This document shows, piece by piece, positions 16,477 through 25,339 of a stretch of 64,000 nucleotides of DNA. Numbering within the stretch: position 1 is the stretch's first letter; every line of letters begins with the position of its first letter. A program made the position numbers and the translations under genes. The notes under the pieces are model-generated. The model saw only the letters and a program-made list of their open reading frames with translations, did not search any database and was not told where the DNA came from. Source of the DNA: Paenibacillus sophorae (lineage in GTDB: Bacteria; Bacillota; Bacilli; Paenibacillales; Paenibacillaceae); contig NZ_CP076607.1 in the NCBI RefSeq assembly GCF_018966525.1, positions 3,534,001 to 3,598,000 of the forward strand, written 5' to 3'.

Positions 16477-17898
16477 TTAGAACCGCAGATCTCTTTCGCC
16501 CGCATGAATGCGCTGCAATTGCTCACTCGTTGCTTTCTTGACCGACTCCTTGGGGATGCGCTCCAGATTCTCGCGAATAGTCTGTTCGCCAATGGCGCGC
16601 ATTTCTTCGTCGGCGTAATCCAGCAGGTACTCCTGAAAGGTCATCAAGGAATTCGGCTGGCATACATTATGAATTTGCCCCGACTTGGCCAGCTGCATGA
16701 AGCGGTCCCCTGTTCTTCCTTCGCGGTAGCATGCGGTGCAGTAGCTGGGAACATAGCCGCCTTGGCACAGGTTCTTGATAATTTCCATAGGGGAGCGGTG
16801 ATCGCCGACCGTGAACTGCGGTTTGTCGTCTTTGTCTTTATTGACGCTATATGCGCCGACGCCTGTCGCGGAGCCTGCGCTGATCTGCGAAATTCCCAGC
16901 TTAATGATTTGGTCGCGGAATTCCGGGTCTTCACGTGTAGACAGGATCATTCCCGTATAAGGCACGGCCATTCTCAGCACGGCGACAATCTTCGCGAAAT
17001 CGCGGTCGCCCACAAGATGGGGGTAATTGTCCAGATTCACGTTCTCCGCTTCGCGCAGGCGGGGGACAGAGATGGTATGCGGTCCGCAGCCGAATGCCTG
17101 CTCCAGATGTTCGGCGTGCTGCAGCATGGCGATGGTCTCATATTTATAATCATAGAGTCCGTACAGGACACCGATGCCAACGTCGTCGATTCCGGCTTTC
17201 ATTGCACGGTCCATGGCGGTCGTATGCCAGTCATAGTCCCCTTTGGGTCCTTGAGGATGGTAATTGTGATAGCTGGGTCTGTGATAAGTCTCCTGGAATA
17301 AAATATAGGTTCCGATCCCGGCCTCGGCCAGTTGGCGGTATTCTTCCTCCGTCGTGGCGGCAATATTGATGTTAATCCGCCGGATGCTGCCATTGTCCAG
17401 CTTGGTCTCGTATATGGTCCGGATACATTCCAGAATGTAGTCGATGGAACAATGGTGCGAGTCTTCACCCGCTTCAAGGACAAGCCGTTTATGGCCAAGT
17501 GACTGAAGAACCTTGACCTCCTGGGCAATTTCGTCTTGAGTGAGACGGCTGCGCACAAACTCGGAATTGGAGTGCTTGTATCCGCAGTAGACACAGTTAT
17601 TGACACAGTAATTGCTGACATAGAGGGGGGCGAACAGCACGATCCGGTTGCCGTATATCCGTTCCTTGATTTCCCTGGATACCTGGTACAGCCTTTCCAG
17701 TGTATCTTCATCATCCACGTGCAGCAGCACGGCCGCTTCCTGAGAGGTCAGGCCTTTGCACTCTCTTGCTTTATCCAGGATTGCGGTTACTATTGTGCTG
17801 TCGTTTACTGCCGCCTCCCCGTATTTCAGTGATTCCTTGATTTCCTCGTCCTGAATAAAATCCGCCGGACGGCGTTCATTTACTCGGTTCACAAACAT
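16477..17898 (-). CDS. hydG: [FeFe] hydrogenase maturase HydG
   Basis: Radical-SAM tyrosine lyase that releases p-cresol and delivers Fe(CO)2(CN) units for the H-cluster. The 473-residue protein contains the SAM motif CVNNCVYC (Cys98, Cys102, Cys105). The C-terminal auxiliary cluster motif is Cys387-x2-Cys390-x22-Cys413, exactly the HydG pattern that separates it from ThiH. It lies downstream of hydE on the same strand after a 105-bp gap that contains a terminator-like hairpin. Its ribosome binding site is weak (AAGAAGTGG), so expression may be set below hydE. Confidence 0.95.
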   Translation of the reverse strand: MFVNRVNERRPADFIQDEEIKESLKYGEAAVNDSTIVTAILDKARECKGLTSQEAAVLLHVDDEDTLERLYQVSREIKERIYGNRIVLFAPLYVSNYCVNNCVYCGYKHSNSEFVRSRLTQDEIAQEVKVLQSLGHKRLVLEAGEDSHHCSIDYILECIRTIYETKLDNGSIRRININIAATTEEEYRQLAEAGIGTYILFQETYHRPSYHNYHPQGPKGDYDWHTTAMDRAMKAGIDDVGIGVLYGLYDYKYETIAMLQHAEHLEQAFGCGPHTISVPRLREAENVNLDNYPHLVGDRDFAKIVAVLRMAVPYTGMILSTREDPEFRDQIIKLGISQISAGSATGVGAYSVNKDKDDKPQFTVGDHRSPMEIIKNLCQGGYVPSYCTACYREGRTGDRFMQLAKSGQIHNVCQPNSLMTFQEYLLDYADEEMRAIGEQTIRENLERIPKESVKKATSEQLQRIHAGERDLRF

Positions 17899-17924
17899 CC
17901 ACTTCTTTCTGGGTTCATTAATGG

Positions 17925-17960
17925 AAAAAAAAGAAGGCCGAACTTCGCCCGATTGCCTTC
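17925..17960 (-). terminator. Terminator-like hairpin between hydE and hydG
   Basis: Read leftward, GAAGGC and GCCTTC form a stem around an inner CGAA/TTCG hairpin, followed by eight T residues. It ends only 26 bases before the hydG ATG, with no room for a full promoter in between. It is therefore probably an attenuator or partial terminator within the fdhD-hydE-hydG transcript. Confidence 0.7.
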
Positions 17961-17962
17961 CT

Positions 17963-17998
17963 GTGAAATTTCACGACAACGACAGGTCACAAATGACC
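17963..17998. promoter_or_regulatory. Two short palindromes in the hydE-hydG gap
   Basis: GTGAAATTTCAC (17963-17974) is a perfect 12-bp palindrome, and GGTCACAAATGACC (17985-17998) is a stem of five with a four-base loop. Together with the terminator-like hairpin they fill most of the gap. They could be RNA hairpins or protein sites. The first resembles Rex/Fnr half-sites but has 4 rather than 6 central bases. Confidence 0.35.
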
Positions 17999-18003
17999 AT
18001 TGT

Positions 18004-19146
18004 TTACCGAACAGCCTGCTCCCCCGGAGGGCGCGACAGCCAGTTCAGACTATCTCCGCGGCCCATATCGACATGAAAGCCGGCACCCTCAATCCGCTGA
18101 TCCAGACAGAACCTGCACTGTGCCGATTCATCTCCTGTACAAATTTTATTGTCATATAATGTATATTTTGGACGTACGGACAGGGGAGAGAGATTAGGCA
18201 TGACTACATTTGCACCCGCTTTTAGTGCGAGCTCCCGCCCGTACGGATGAGCGGTTCCCAAAGCTGTGGTAGCCGGAATCAAGGCGTCAGGCACAAACAA
18301 ACGCGCAAGTGCAATCATATCTAATGTAGCCTCCACAGTACCAGCCGGCTCGTCCTTTAAAGGCGTAGCTTGGTGCGGCAAAAAAGGGCCGATGCCAACC
18401 ATATCCGGATTAAGCTCCTTGAGGTACAATAAATCCTTGGCCAAATCTTCGTTCGTCTGTCCGGGCAATCCAACCATAAAGCCGGCTCCGACCTGATAGC
18501 CAATAGCTTTCAAGGCACGCAAGCGGTCCCGCCGATTCTCAAAAGTCATGGTCGGGTGCAGCGCCTCATACAGACTGCTGGAAGCCGTCTCATGCCGCAG
18601 CAAATAACGGTCCGCACCCGCTTCAAATAACCGGGTATAGGTCTCATCGTCACGTTCGCCGATCGACAGCGTCACCGCAGAATCCGGATAGTGCCGCTTG
18701 ATATCAGCAACAAGGCCCGCCAGCTTATCCGTTGTATACCAATCGTCTTCTCCGCTCTGCAGAACGAAGGTGCGATAGCCCAAATTATATCCTTCACGGC
18801 AGCAGTCCATGATTTCTTCAGGCTTCAGCCGGTAGCGGCTGACTGCCTTATTGGCGGAGCGTATTCCACAGTACATGCAGTTTTGTTTGCATATATTGGA
18901 GAATTCAATCAGTCCGCGGAGATACACTCCTGTGCCGTAACGGGCCACCCGCTTCTGATGTGCAAAAGTATGCAGCCGCTTCCTTGAAGTCTGGTCCAAA
19001 TTTCCTAGAAGATCGACAATTTCTTCGGAACCCAGCGATTCCTGCGTATATAATCGTTCCAGTAAATGATCCGTTGAACATCCCTCCTTAAGCTGAACAG
19101 ATGCATCCTTTTTTTGTAATAGATAGACATGTAAATAATGTAACAA
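18004..19146 (-). CDS. hydE: [FeFe] hydrogenase maturase HydE
   Basis: Radical-SAM enzyme that processes the HydG product towards the 2Fe subcluster. The ORF has 380 codons from a TTG, with the SAM motif CKQNCMYC (Cys86, Cys90, Cys93). LQSGEDDWY and the C-terminal segment after FMVGLPGQTNEDL are typical of HydE. The start is unresolved. A strong AAGGAGG at 19083-19089 is followed at once by an ATG at 19081 that is out of frame, and no in-frame ATG, GTG or TTG follows at a normal distance. The TTG at 19146 has no clear ribosome binding site. A non-standard start or N-terminal frameshift is possible. Confidence 0.9.
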   Translation of the reverse strand: MLHYLHVYLLQKKDASVQLKEGCSTDHLLERLYTQESLGSEEIVDLLGNLDQTSRKRLHTFAHQKRVARYGTGVYLRGLIEFSNICKQNCMYCGIRSANKAVSRYRLKPEEIMDCCREGYNLGYRTFVLQSGEDDWYTTDKLAGLVADIKRHYPDSAVTLSIGERDDETYTRLFEAGADRYLLRHETASSSLYEALHPTMTFENRRDRLRALKAIGYQVGAGFMVGLPGQTNEDLAKDLLYLKELNPDMVGIGPFLPHQATPLKDEPAGTVEATLDMIALARLFVPDALIPATTALGTAHPYGRELALKAGANVVMPNLSPLSVRPKYTLYDNKICTGDESAQCRFCLDQRIEGAGFHVDMGRGDSLNWLSRPPGEQAVR

Positions 19147-19195
19147 TAGTAAAAATACTGAACTATGAGCTTTCTGCTTGAAATCTCAGGTTTGT

Positions 19196-20020
19196 TCAAT
19201 TGTTCTTTAAGATCGCACAGTCGCTGATACGCTCAGGGCGTGTATAAACATTGCATGAATCATGACGGATGAAACCGACTGTCGTGATGCCGAGTTGTTC
19301 AGCCAGCTCAAGAGCCAGGGCTGTGGGAGCTGATTTGGACAGAATGATCTCACAGCCGATTTTGGCAACCTTTAATAAGATTTCCGATGAAATCCGGCCG
19401 CTGAACACGATTATTTTGTTATTCAGGTTCATCTCGTGCCTCAAGCAGTGGCCGTAAATCTTGTCGAGCGCATTATGCCGGCCGATATCGCTGCGGGCAA
19501 GCAGCACCCCGCCGGTATCGCAAATCGCAGCGGAGTGGACGCCGCCTGTCCGGTGAAACAGCTCCGCGCCGGCCTGCACGCTCTCCATAAGGCGGAAACA
19601 ATCGCCAAAGGATATCGAGACATGAACACCGTCCATTACTTTGGCCGTCCTTGCATCGTTAACATAAACAAAGCCATGGCGGCCGGCGCCGCAGCAGGAA
19701 CTGACATAACGTTTGGCGTACAACTGGCGGTGAAGATTATTCCAGCGGTCCGTGGAGACGTGTACGAAGCCTTCCTCTTCCTGCGTCCACAGCTCCTTAA
19801 TATCTTGAATTCCCCGAATGATGCCTTCAGAAGCCAAGTAGCCGATAGCCATGTCCTCAATGTATTCAGGGGTGCATACCAGGGTCACGAATTCTTCACC
19901 GTTAATCTTAAGTGTGACCGGATGCTCCGTCACAATTAGATCCGGTTCTCTGGTGATTCGGCCCTGCCGATAACGAATAATGTGTTCTTGCTGTTCAGGT
20001 CCCCGCGTCATTTCCATCAT
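19196..20020 (-). CDS. fdhD: Formate dehydrogenase sulfurtransferase FdhD
   Basis: Transfers sulfur from a cysteine desulfurase to the molybdenum cofactor of formate dehydrogenase, without which FdhF is inactive. From the ATG at 20020 it has 274 residues, with VSSCCGAGRHG holding the family cysteine loop, TGGVHSAA, and SDIGRHNALDKIYG. The ORF remains open to 20143, but the extra 41 residues look like translated AT-rich leader. Further in-frame ATGs at 20017 and 20011 are possible. It leads the leftward fdhD-hydE-hydG unit and diverges from smc. Confidence 0.93.
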   Translation of the reverse strand: MMEMTRGPEQQEHIIRYRQGRITREPDLIVTEHPVTLKINGEEFVTLVCTPEYIEDMAIGYLASEGIIRGIQDIKELWTQEEEGFVHVSTDRWNNLHRQLYAKRYVSSCCGAGRHGFVYVNDARTAKVMDGVHVSISFGDCFRLMESVQAGAELFHRTGGVHSAAICDTGGVLLARSDIGRHNALDKIYGHCLRHEMNLNNKIIVFSGRISSEILLKVAKIGCEIILSKSAPTALALELAEQLGITTVGFIRHDSCNVYTRPERISDCAILKNN

Positions 20021-20095
20021 CCTTATTAATGAAGATTTAAAATATAGAAAAATAACTATAATAAATAGAAAAAAATAGAAATCAAGAACAACTTT

Positions 20096-20124
20096 ACTAC
20101 ACCACTTTTTGTAATCACTGTCAA
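20096..20124 (-). promoter_or_regulatory. SigA-type promoter of fdhD-hydE-hydG
   Basis: On the minus strand TTGACA (20119-20124), a 17-bp spacer and TGTAGT (20096-20101). It lies about 75 bp before the chosen fdhD start, within an AT-rich leader. Confidence 0.6.
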
Positions 20125-20205
20125 TTTTATATTTCACAACCAACGATATTTACTGCATCCTGCTCTTCATTGGAGCGTGCTATGTTAGGTTATGGAACGC
20201 TATGG

Positions 20206-20211
20206 TATAAT
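20206..20211 (+). promoter_or_regulatory. -10 element of the smc promoter
   Basis: A perfect TATAAT lies 24 bp before the smc start codon, with a weak TGTTAG at 20183-20188. Because the hydrogen island interrupts rnc-smc, smc needs its own promoter, and this is the best candidate. Confidence 0.55.
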
Positions 20212-20234
20212 GGGTCGGAGGTGACTGGCGACGT

Positions 20235-23200
20235 ATGTTTTTGAAACGGATTGAATTAGCGGGCTTTAAATCATTTGCCGACAAAACGGAGATGGAGTTT
20301 GTGCGCGGCATTACGGCTGTCGTGGGTCCTAACGGAAGCGGCAAGAGCAACATTTCCGACGGCATCCGCTGGGTGCTCGGTGAACAAAGCGCCAAGTCGC
20401 TGCGCGGCGGCAAGATGGAAGATATTATTTTTGCCGGAAGCGATGCCCGCAAGGCGGTGAATTATGGCGAAGTGTCGCTGACGCTGGACAATGAAGATCA
20501 CGCTCTGCCTCTGGACTTCAGCGAAGTGACGGTAACGCGGCGGGTTCACCGCAGCGGAGACAGCGAATATATGATCAACAAGCAGTCATGCAGACTAAAA
20601 GATATTACAGAGCTGTTCATGGATACCGGTATCGGCCGTGAGGCTTATTCCATCATCGGTCAAGGCCGGATTGAGGAAATTCTCAGTACCCGGTCAGAGG
20701 ATCGGCGAGGCATATTTGAAGAGGCGTCAGGCATAGTCAAATATAAATCGCGCAAAAAGGACGCGGGCCGCAAGCTGGATGAGACAGAGCAGAATCTGCT
20801 GCGCATCCATGATCTGATCAGTGAAATGGAGGACCAGATCGGTCCGCTGAAGGAACAATCCGAGAAGGCCGTCCGCTACAAGGAACTGAAAGAACAGCTG
20901 AAAAATTTGGAAATATCCGTCTATGTGCACCAGATTGAGGGCATTCACGCGGCATGGAAGGACGGCAATGCCAAGCTTGAGATTTTGCGGGACGAGCAGC
21001 TTCAATTGTCGACGGTTGTCACAGCCCATGACGCCAAGCTGGAGAGCGGAAGAGCCGCACTTCGCCAAATGGAGGAGCAGATCGAACAGCTGCAGGAACA
21101 GCTGCTGCGGTACAGTGAAGCATACGAGAAAAGCGAAGGATACGGCGAACTGCTGAAGGAACGCCGGCGCCATCTAGAGAACAACCGGGAGCAGTTGGTG
21201 CAGACCATAGGCTCTGTCGGAGAGCGTTCGGAAGATCGCCAGCGGGAGCTGATAGTGCTGGAAAGCAGCCTGGAGCAGACCCGGCTCCGTCTTGCGGAGC
21301 TGCGGCAGCAAATCGCCGACGAAGAAGCCAGATTGACAGGCGTTACGGATGGGCTTAGCCAAAGTAAAGAGGAAAGCTTAAAGAGTGCGCTGCTTGAGCT
21401 GATGAATAAAATGGCGCAGGCGCGCAACGAGATACGCTATGCCGATCAGCAGAAGGAAAGCCTGGAGCGGCGGATGAACCGCAGCGCGGAAGAGAGCGGG
21501 AAGTGGATCTCGCGGCATCAGGAGCTTCAGCGGGAGCAGGCGAAGCTAAAGGGCCAAATCGAGACGCTTGGCAAGGAGCTAGGGAAACTGCGCAAGGACT
21601 ACATCTCCGAGAGCGAACAATCGGTATCCCGGCAGAAGTTGCTGGACGAAGCCCATTCGGGACTCCGCAAATGGGAGCAGAAAAGAGAAGCCCAGGTATC
21701 CCGCCATGAGACGATGAAGGAAATGCAGGACGACTTCGACGGCTTCATGCTTGGCGTCAAGGAAGTGCTCAAAGGCGCGCGCAAAGGGCAGCTTAGCGGC
21801 GTTCACGGTGCTGTGGCCGAGCTGATATCCGTGCCCGAGAAGCTGGAGACGGCTGTTGAAACGGCGCTAGGCGCTTCTTTGCAGCATATTGTCATGGATA
21901 ATGAAGCCGTGTCGCGCCAAGCGATATCTTTTCTGAAGCAGCGGCAGCTTGGACGCGCGACCTTCCTCCCGCTCGATGTTATCCGGCCGCGGCAGATTAC
22001 CGGCAGCGACCGGGGAATGATTGAGGGCGCGGAGGGATTCGTTGGAATCGGCTCCGAACTGGTCGGCTTCGAAGGCAAATATGCCAGTATTGTCGGCAGT
22101 CTTCTAGGGAATGTCGTCATTGCGGAAAGTCTGGAGCAGGCCAACAAGATTGCGGCCAGATGCCAGTACCGCTACCGCGTCGTTACGCTGGAGGGCGATG
22201 TCGTCAACGCCGGCGGATCGATGACCGGCGGCAGTCAGCACAGAAAGAATACCAGTCTGCTGGGACGCAAACGCCAGCTGGACCAGCTCCAAAGCGAAAT
22301 CGGTGAAACCGAGCACCAGATCGACAAGCTTAAGGCAAGCATCGCCCGGCTGCGCCAGGAGCAGGAAGATTCGAACGACAAGCTGGAGAAGCTTCGGCAT
22401 GGCGGCGATGAGAAGCGGCTTGAGGAACAGCGTCTTGCCGGCGATTTGAGGCAGCTGGAGCAGGAGCTTCGGCATGTGCAGGAGCAGGTGGAAAGCGCTG
22501 GAGCGGAGCGCAGCGGGTTCGAAGGCGAAGCGAAGCAGCTGGAGCAGACAAGGGCGCAGGCGGCAGCCGACCTCGCTCGTCTGGAAGAGGAGGAGAAAGC
22601 CGCCCATGAAGCGATCCGTCATGCGGAATCGCAGCGCAAGGCGAGCGAGTCCGAGAGGGAAGAGCTTCAGGGCAAGCTGACCGGCATGAAGGTTGCGGAA
22701 GGCAAGCTGGATCAGGAGATATTTTCTCAGGAGGAACAGCTGCGTAGACTGAAGGCAGACGCCGGTTCGCAAGACAAGGAAATGCGGCAGAACCGCAATC
22801 TGCTGGCGACGGTTGAGCAGGACCTGGCGACCAATGCCGCGGAAGCCGTCAAGCAGCAGGAAGATCTGAACACATATCGTCTGAAGAAAGAAGAAGCGGC
22901 GGAGAAGCTGGATTACGCCCGTGCGGAACGTACGTCCCTAACCCGAAAGCTGGAGCTGGAGGAAGGCGAGACGAAAGAGCAGCGTCAGGCGCTAAAAGCG
23001 GTGGATGACCGGCTGCGTGCGACCGAGGTTTCCGTCGGCAGGCTCGACGTTGAGCTTGACAACATCCTGCGCAAGCTGAGCGATGATTACGAGCTGAGCT
23101 ACGAGCTGGCCAAGCAGCGCTATCCCGTCCCGGAGGATGTCCCTGCAGCGCAGGCTGAAGTACAGAAGCTCAGACGGAGCATTTCCGCGCTCGGCGAGGT

Positions 23201-23804
23201 GAATCTGGGAGCCGTAGAGGAATACCAGCGGGTGAATGAGCGCTATACATTCCTCAGCGAGCAGAAGGATGATCTCGTTGAAGCGAAGACTACGCTGTAT
23301 CAAGTCATCCGCGAGATGGAGGATGAGATGTCCAAGCGGTTCAAGCAGACGTTCGATGCCATTCGGAGAGAATTTGGCACGGTCTTCACCAAGCTGTTCG
23401 GCGGAGGCCGAGCCGATCTGCTGCTGCTGGACCCGGACCATCTGCTGGATACCGGCATCGATATCGTCGCCCAGCCTCCGGGCAAGAAGCTGCAAAATCT
23501 GCAGCTGCTGTCCGGTGGAGAACGCGCGCTGACCGCGATGGCGCTGCTGTTCGCTATCCTGCAGGTAAAGCCGGTTCCGTTCTGCGTGCTGGATGAGGTG
23601 GAGGCGGCGCTGGACGAGGCGAATGTCGTAAGGTTTGCCCAGTACCTCCGCGAATTCTCGGAGCAGACCCAGTTCATCGTGGTGACACACCGCAAAGGGA
23701 CGATGGAAGAAGCGGATGTGCTCTATGGAGTAACGATGGAAGAGGGCGGGGTTTCCAAGCTGGTTTCCGTGCGTCTGGAAGATGAAGAAGCGGAGATCGC
23801 TTAA
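20235..23804 (+). CDS. smc: Chromosome condensation ATPase Smc
   Basis: Large coiled-coil ATPase that organises and segregates the chromosome with ScpA and ScpB. The 1189-residue length is normal. Walker A is GPNGSGKSN (31-39). Two long Glu/Gln/Lys/Arg-rich coiled coils flank a central hinge near residues 520-680, with GGSMTGGS at its end. The C-terminal head shows the ABC signature LSGGERALTAMA and Walker B FCVLDEVEAALDE. GGTCGGAGGTG precedes the ATG. ftsY follows by 41 bp. Confidence 0.97.
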   Translation: MFLKRIELAGFKSFADKTEMEFVRGITAVVGPNGSGKSNISDGIRWVLGEQSAKSLRGGKMEDIIFAGSDARKAVNYGEVSLTLDNEDHALPLDFSEVTVTRRVHRSGDSEYMINKQSCRLKDITELFMDTGIGREAYSIIGQGRIEEILSTRSEDRRGIFEEASGIVKYKSRKKDAGRKLDETEQNLLRIHDLISEMEDQIGPLKEQSEKAVRYKELKEQLKNLEISVYVHQIEGIHAAWKDGNAKLEILRDEQLQLSTVVTAHDAKLESGRAALRQMEEQIEQLQEQLLRYSEAYEKSEGYGELLKERRRHLENNREQLVQTIGSVGERSEDRQRELIVLESSLEQTRLRLAELRQQIADEEARLTGVTDGLSQSKEESLKSALLELMNKMAQARNEIRYADQQKESLERRMNRSAEESGKWISRHQELQREQAKLKGQIETLGKELGKLRKDYISESEQSVSRQKLLDEAHSGLRKWEQKREAQVSRHETMKEMQDDFDGFMLGVKEVLKGARKGQLSGVHGAVAELISVPEKLETAVETALGASLQHIVMDNEAVSRQAISFLKQRQLGRATFLPLDVIRPRQITGSDRGMIEGAEGFVGIGSELVGFEGKYASIVGSLLGNVVIAESLEQANKIAARCQYRYRVVTLEGDVVNAGGSMTGGSQHRKNTSLLGRKRQLDQLQSEIGETEHQIDKLKASIARLRQEQEDSNDKLEKLRHGGDEKRLEEQRLAGDLRQLEQELRHVQEQVESAGAERSGFEGEAKQLEQTRAQAAADLARLEEEEKAAHEAIRHAESQRKASESEREELQGKLTGMKVAEGKLDQEIFSQEEQLRRLKADAGSQDKEMRQNRNLLATVEQDLATNAAEAVKQQEDLNTYRLKKEEAAEKLDYARAERTSLTRKLELEEGETKEQRQALKAVDDRLRATEVSVGRLDVELDNILRKLSDDYELSYELAKQRYPVPEDVPAAQAEVQKLRRSISALGEVNLGAVEEYQRVNERYTFLSEQKDDLVEAKTTLYQVIREMEDEMSKRFKQTFDAIRREFGTVFTKLFGGGRADLLLLDPDHLLDTGIDIVAQPPGKKLQNLQLLSGGERALTAMALLFAILQVKPVPFCVLDEVEAALDEANVVRFAQYLREFSEQTQFIVVTHRKGTMEEADVLYGVTMEEGGVSKLVSVRLEDEEAEIA

Positions 23805-23845
23805 TTTGGCAGCTTGCCATTAATAACTGAACGGAGGAACAAGAA

Positions 23846-24847
23846 GTGAGCTTTTTCAAGAAATTAAGAGAAAGTATTGCCGGCAAAACGGAAAGCGTAA
23901 CGAAGCAGTTCCGGGAAGGTCTGGAGAAGACCCGCAAAGGGTTTGTAGAGAAAGTATCCGATCTGATTATCCGCCGCAAAAAAATCGATGAGGAGTTCTA
24001 CGAGGAGCTGGAAGAAATTCTGATCGGCGCCGACGTTGGCGTAAGCACGGTCATGACGCTGGTCGAGGAACTCCGCGCCGAAGTGAAGAAGGAGCGTATT
24101 GAGGATGCCGCCGAACTGCAGCCGATTCTCTCCCGCAAGCTGATGGAGCTGCTGCGCAGTGACGATGACAACCGCCTTAATGAGAATCCGGACGGCATTA
24201 CGGTTATTCTGTTCGTCGGCGTCAACGGCGTCGGCAAGACGACGACGATCGGCAAGCTGGCGCACCGCTATAAGCAGGAGGGCAAAAAAGTGCTGTTAGC
24301 CGCTGGTGATACGTTCCGTGCGGGTGCCATCGAACAGCTTGAGGTATGGGGACAGCGGGCAGGCGTGGATGTGATCAAGCAGAACCCGGGCTCCGATCCC
24401 GCTGCGGTGATGTATGATGCGGTTCAGGCCGCCAAGCAGCGCGCCGTCGATGTGCTGATCTGTGACACGGCGGGACGGCTGCAGAACAAGAGCAATCTGA
24501 TGGAAGAGCTGGCCAAAATATTCCGTGTGATCCAGCGCGAGATTCCGGGCGCGCCGCATGAAGTGCTGATGGTGCTCGACGCGACGACTGGACAGAACGC
24601 GCTTGCGCAGGCCAAGCTGTTCGGCGAGAAGAGCGGCGTGACAGGGCTTGTCCTCACCAAACTGGACGGAACGGCTAAAGGCGGCATCGTTGTGGCGATC
24701 CGCCAGGAGTTGAACATTCCAGTAAAGCTGGTCGGACTTGGCGAGAAAATGGAGGATCTGCAGCCGTTCGATTCCGAACAATTCGTTCACGCTCTGTTCG
24801 CCGGTATGATTATCGATGAGAAGGATGAAGAGATTTCGGGTGATTGA
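23846..24847 (+). CDS. ftsY: Signal recognition particle receptor FtsY
   Basis: SRP-receptor GTPase for membrane targeting of ribosome-nascent chains. The 333-residue protein has an N domain, the G1 motif GVNGVGKTTTIGKLA, DTAGRLQNKSN (G3), TKLDGTAKGG (G4) and a C-terminal GLGEKMEDLQPFD. The N-terminal acidic A domain is nearly absent, as is usual in Gram-positives. It starts with GTG behind ACGGAGGAAC. A GC-rich terminator follows, and ffh is not adjacent here. Confidence 0.96.
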   Translation: MSFFKKLRESIAGKTESVTKQFREGLEKTRKGFVEKVSDLIIRRKKIDEEFYEELEEILIGADVGVSTVMTLVEELRAEVKKERIEDAAELQPILSRKLMELLRSDDDNRLNENPDGITVILFVGVNGVGKTTTIGKLAHRYKQEGKKVLLAAGDTFRAGAIEQLEVWGQRAGVDVIKQNPGSDPAAVMYDAVQAAKQRAVDVLICDTAGRLQNKSNLMEELAKIFRVIQREIPGAPHEVLMVLDATTGQNALAQAKLFGEKSGVTGLVLTKLDGTAKGGIVVAIRQELNIPVKLVGLGEKMEDLQPFDSEQFVHALFAGMIIDEKDEEISGD

Positions 24848-24875
24848 GCTTACGTCCCAATAAGACACACACAGC

Positions 24876-24902
24876 AGCGCCGGCAAATGCCGGCGCTCTT
24901 TT
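24876..24902 (+). terminator. Terminator of smc-ftsY
   Basis: AGCGCCGGC and GCCGGCGCT form a perfect stem around a four-base AAAT-type loop, followed by CTTTTG. Confidence 0.9.
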
Positions 24903-25065
24903 GCGTATACCCAGCAAGGGACACACGCTAAAGACTAAATGTGCGGAAACCTGACATGGTACAACTGAACAATACCTGCATACGATCTGACACGACATCC
25001 TTTTTAACCTAAAAGCTGCACAATTTGTAAAAGGGTCGTAATCTTGATTGCCAGCAACTATAATA

Positions 25066-25092
25066 TTTCATTATATGAAAAATTCATAATAG
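25066..25092 (+). promoter_or_regulatory. 27-bp double-dyad element, copy A
   Basis: It consists of TTTCATTATATGAAA overlapping ATGAAAAATTCAT, then AATAG. It is identical at 26 of 27 positions to copy B at 34917-34943 upstream of the RTP homologue. Two overlapping inverted repeats of ATGAA are the kind of layout bound by RTP dimers at Ter sites, so it may be an RTP-family operator. That is an inference. Confidence 0.55.
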
Positions 25093-25220
25093 TGAAGTAA
25101 TCGACCTTTCGCACATTACATTTATCTTTGATCCATTCTTACCGAACTCCATCCCGGAAAAAGAGTGCGGTTTCATCAGACCGGGGAAATGATCGTCCAC
25201 CAAAAGCCTTGTTATATATA

Positions 25221-25250
25221 TTGACATGAGGATTCGAGTTTACGTATTAT
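25221..25250 (+). promoter_or_regulatory. SigA-type promoter of the ATP-grasp operon
   Basis: TTGACA (25221-25226), an 18-bp spacer and TATTAT (25245-25250), 90 bp before the start codon. Confidence 0.7.
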
Positions 25251-25339
25251 GAAAATGTGATTGAATATTTTTATAAATACTGTCTTAATAAAAAGTATGA
25301 TTTATTACTACATTTCAATTATTGAAAGGAGTCGGGCTC

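Larger units (their letters stand above)
24903..25339. other. 437-bp intergenic region
   Basis: There is no gene in this AT-rich stretch. It holds the 27-bp shared dyad element (25066-25092). A CCCGG/CCGGG inverted repeat lies around 25153-25186, in a segment that resembles the region upstream of rtp. The promoter at 25221-25250 drives the ATP-grasp operon. Confidence 0.6.

Noticed and set aside
16504..17301. Long rightward open frame of 265 codons
   Set aside because: It is antisense to hydG, has no ribosome binding site, and its composition follows from the HydG codons.
17963..17974. GTGAAATTTCAC as a Rex or Fnr site
   Set aside because: The half-sites are separated by 4 rather than 6 bases, and the position inside an operon favours an RNA hairpin or chance.
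25155..25200. CTGATGA on the minus strand, recalling a hammerhead ribozyme core
   Set aside because: No matching GAAA core and three-stem arrangement was found, and the related region upstream of rtp lacks the motif.
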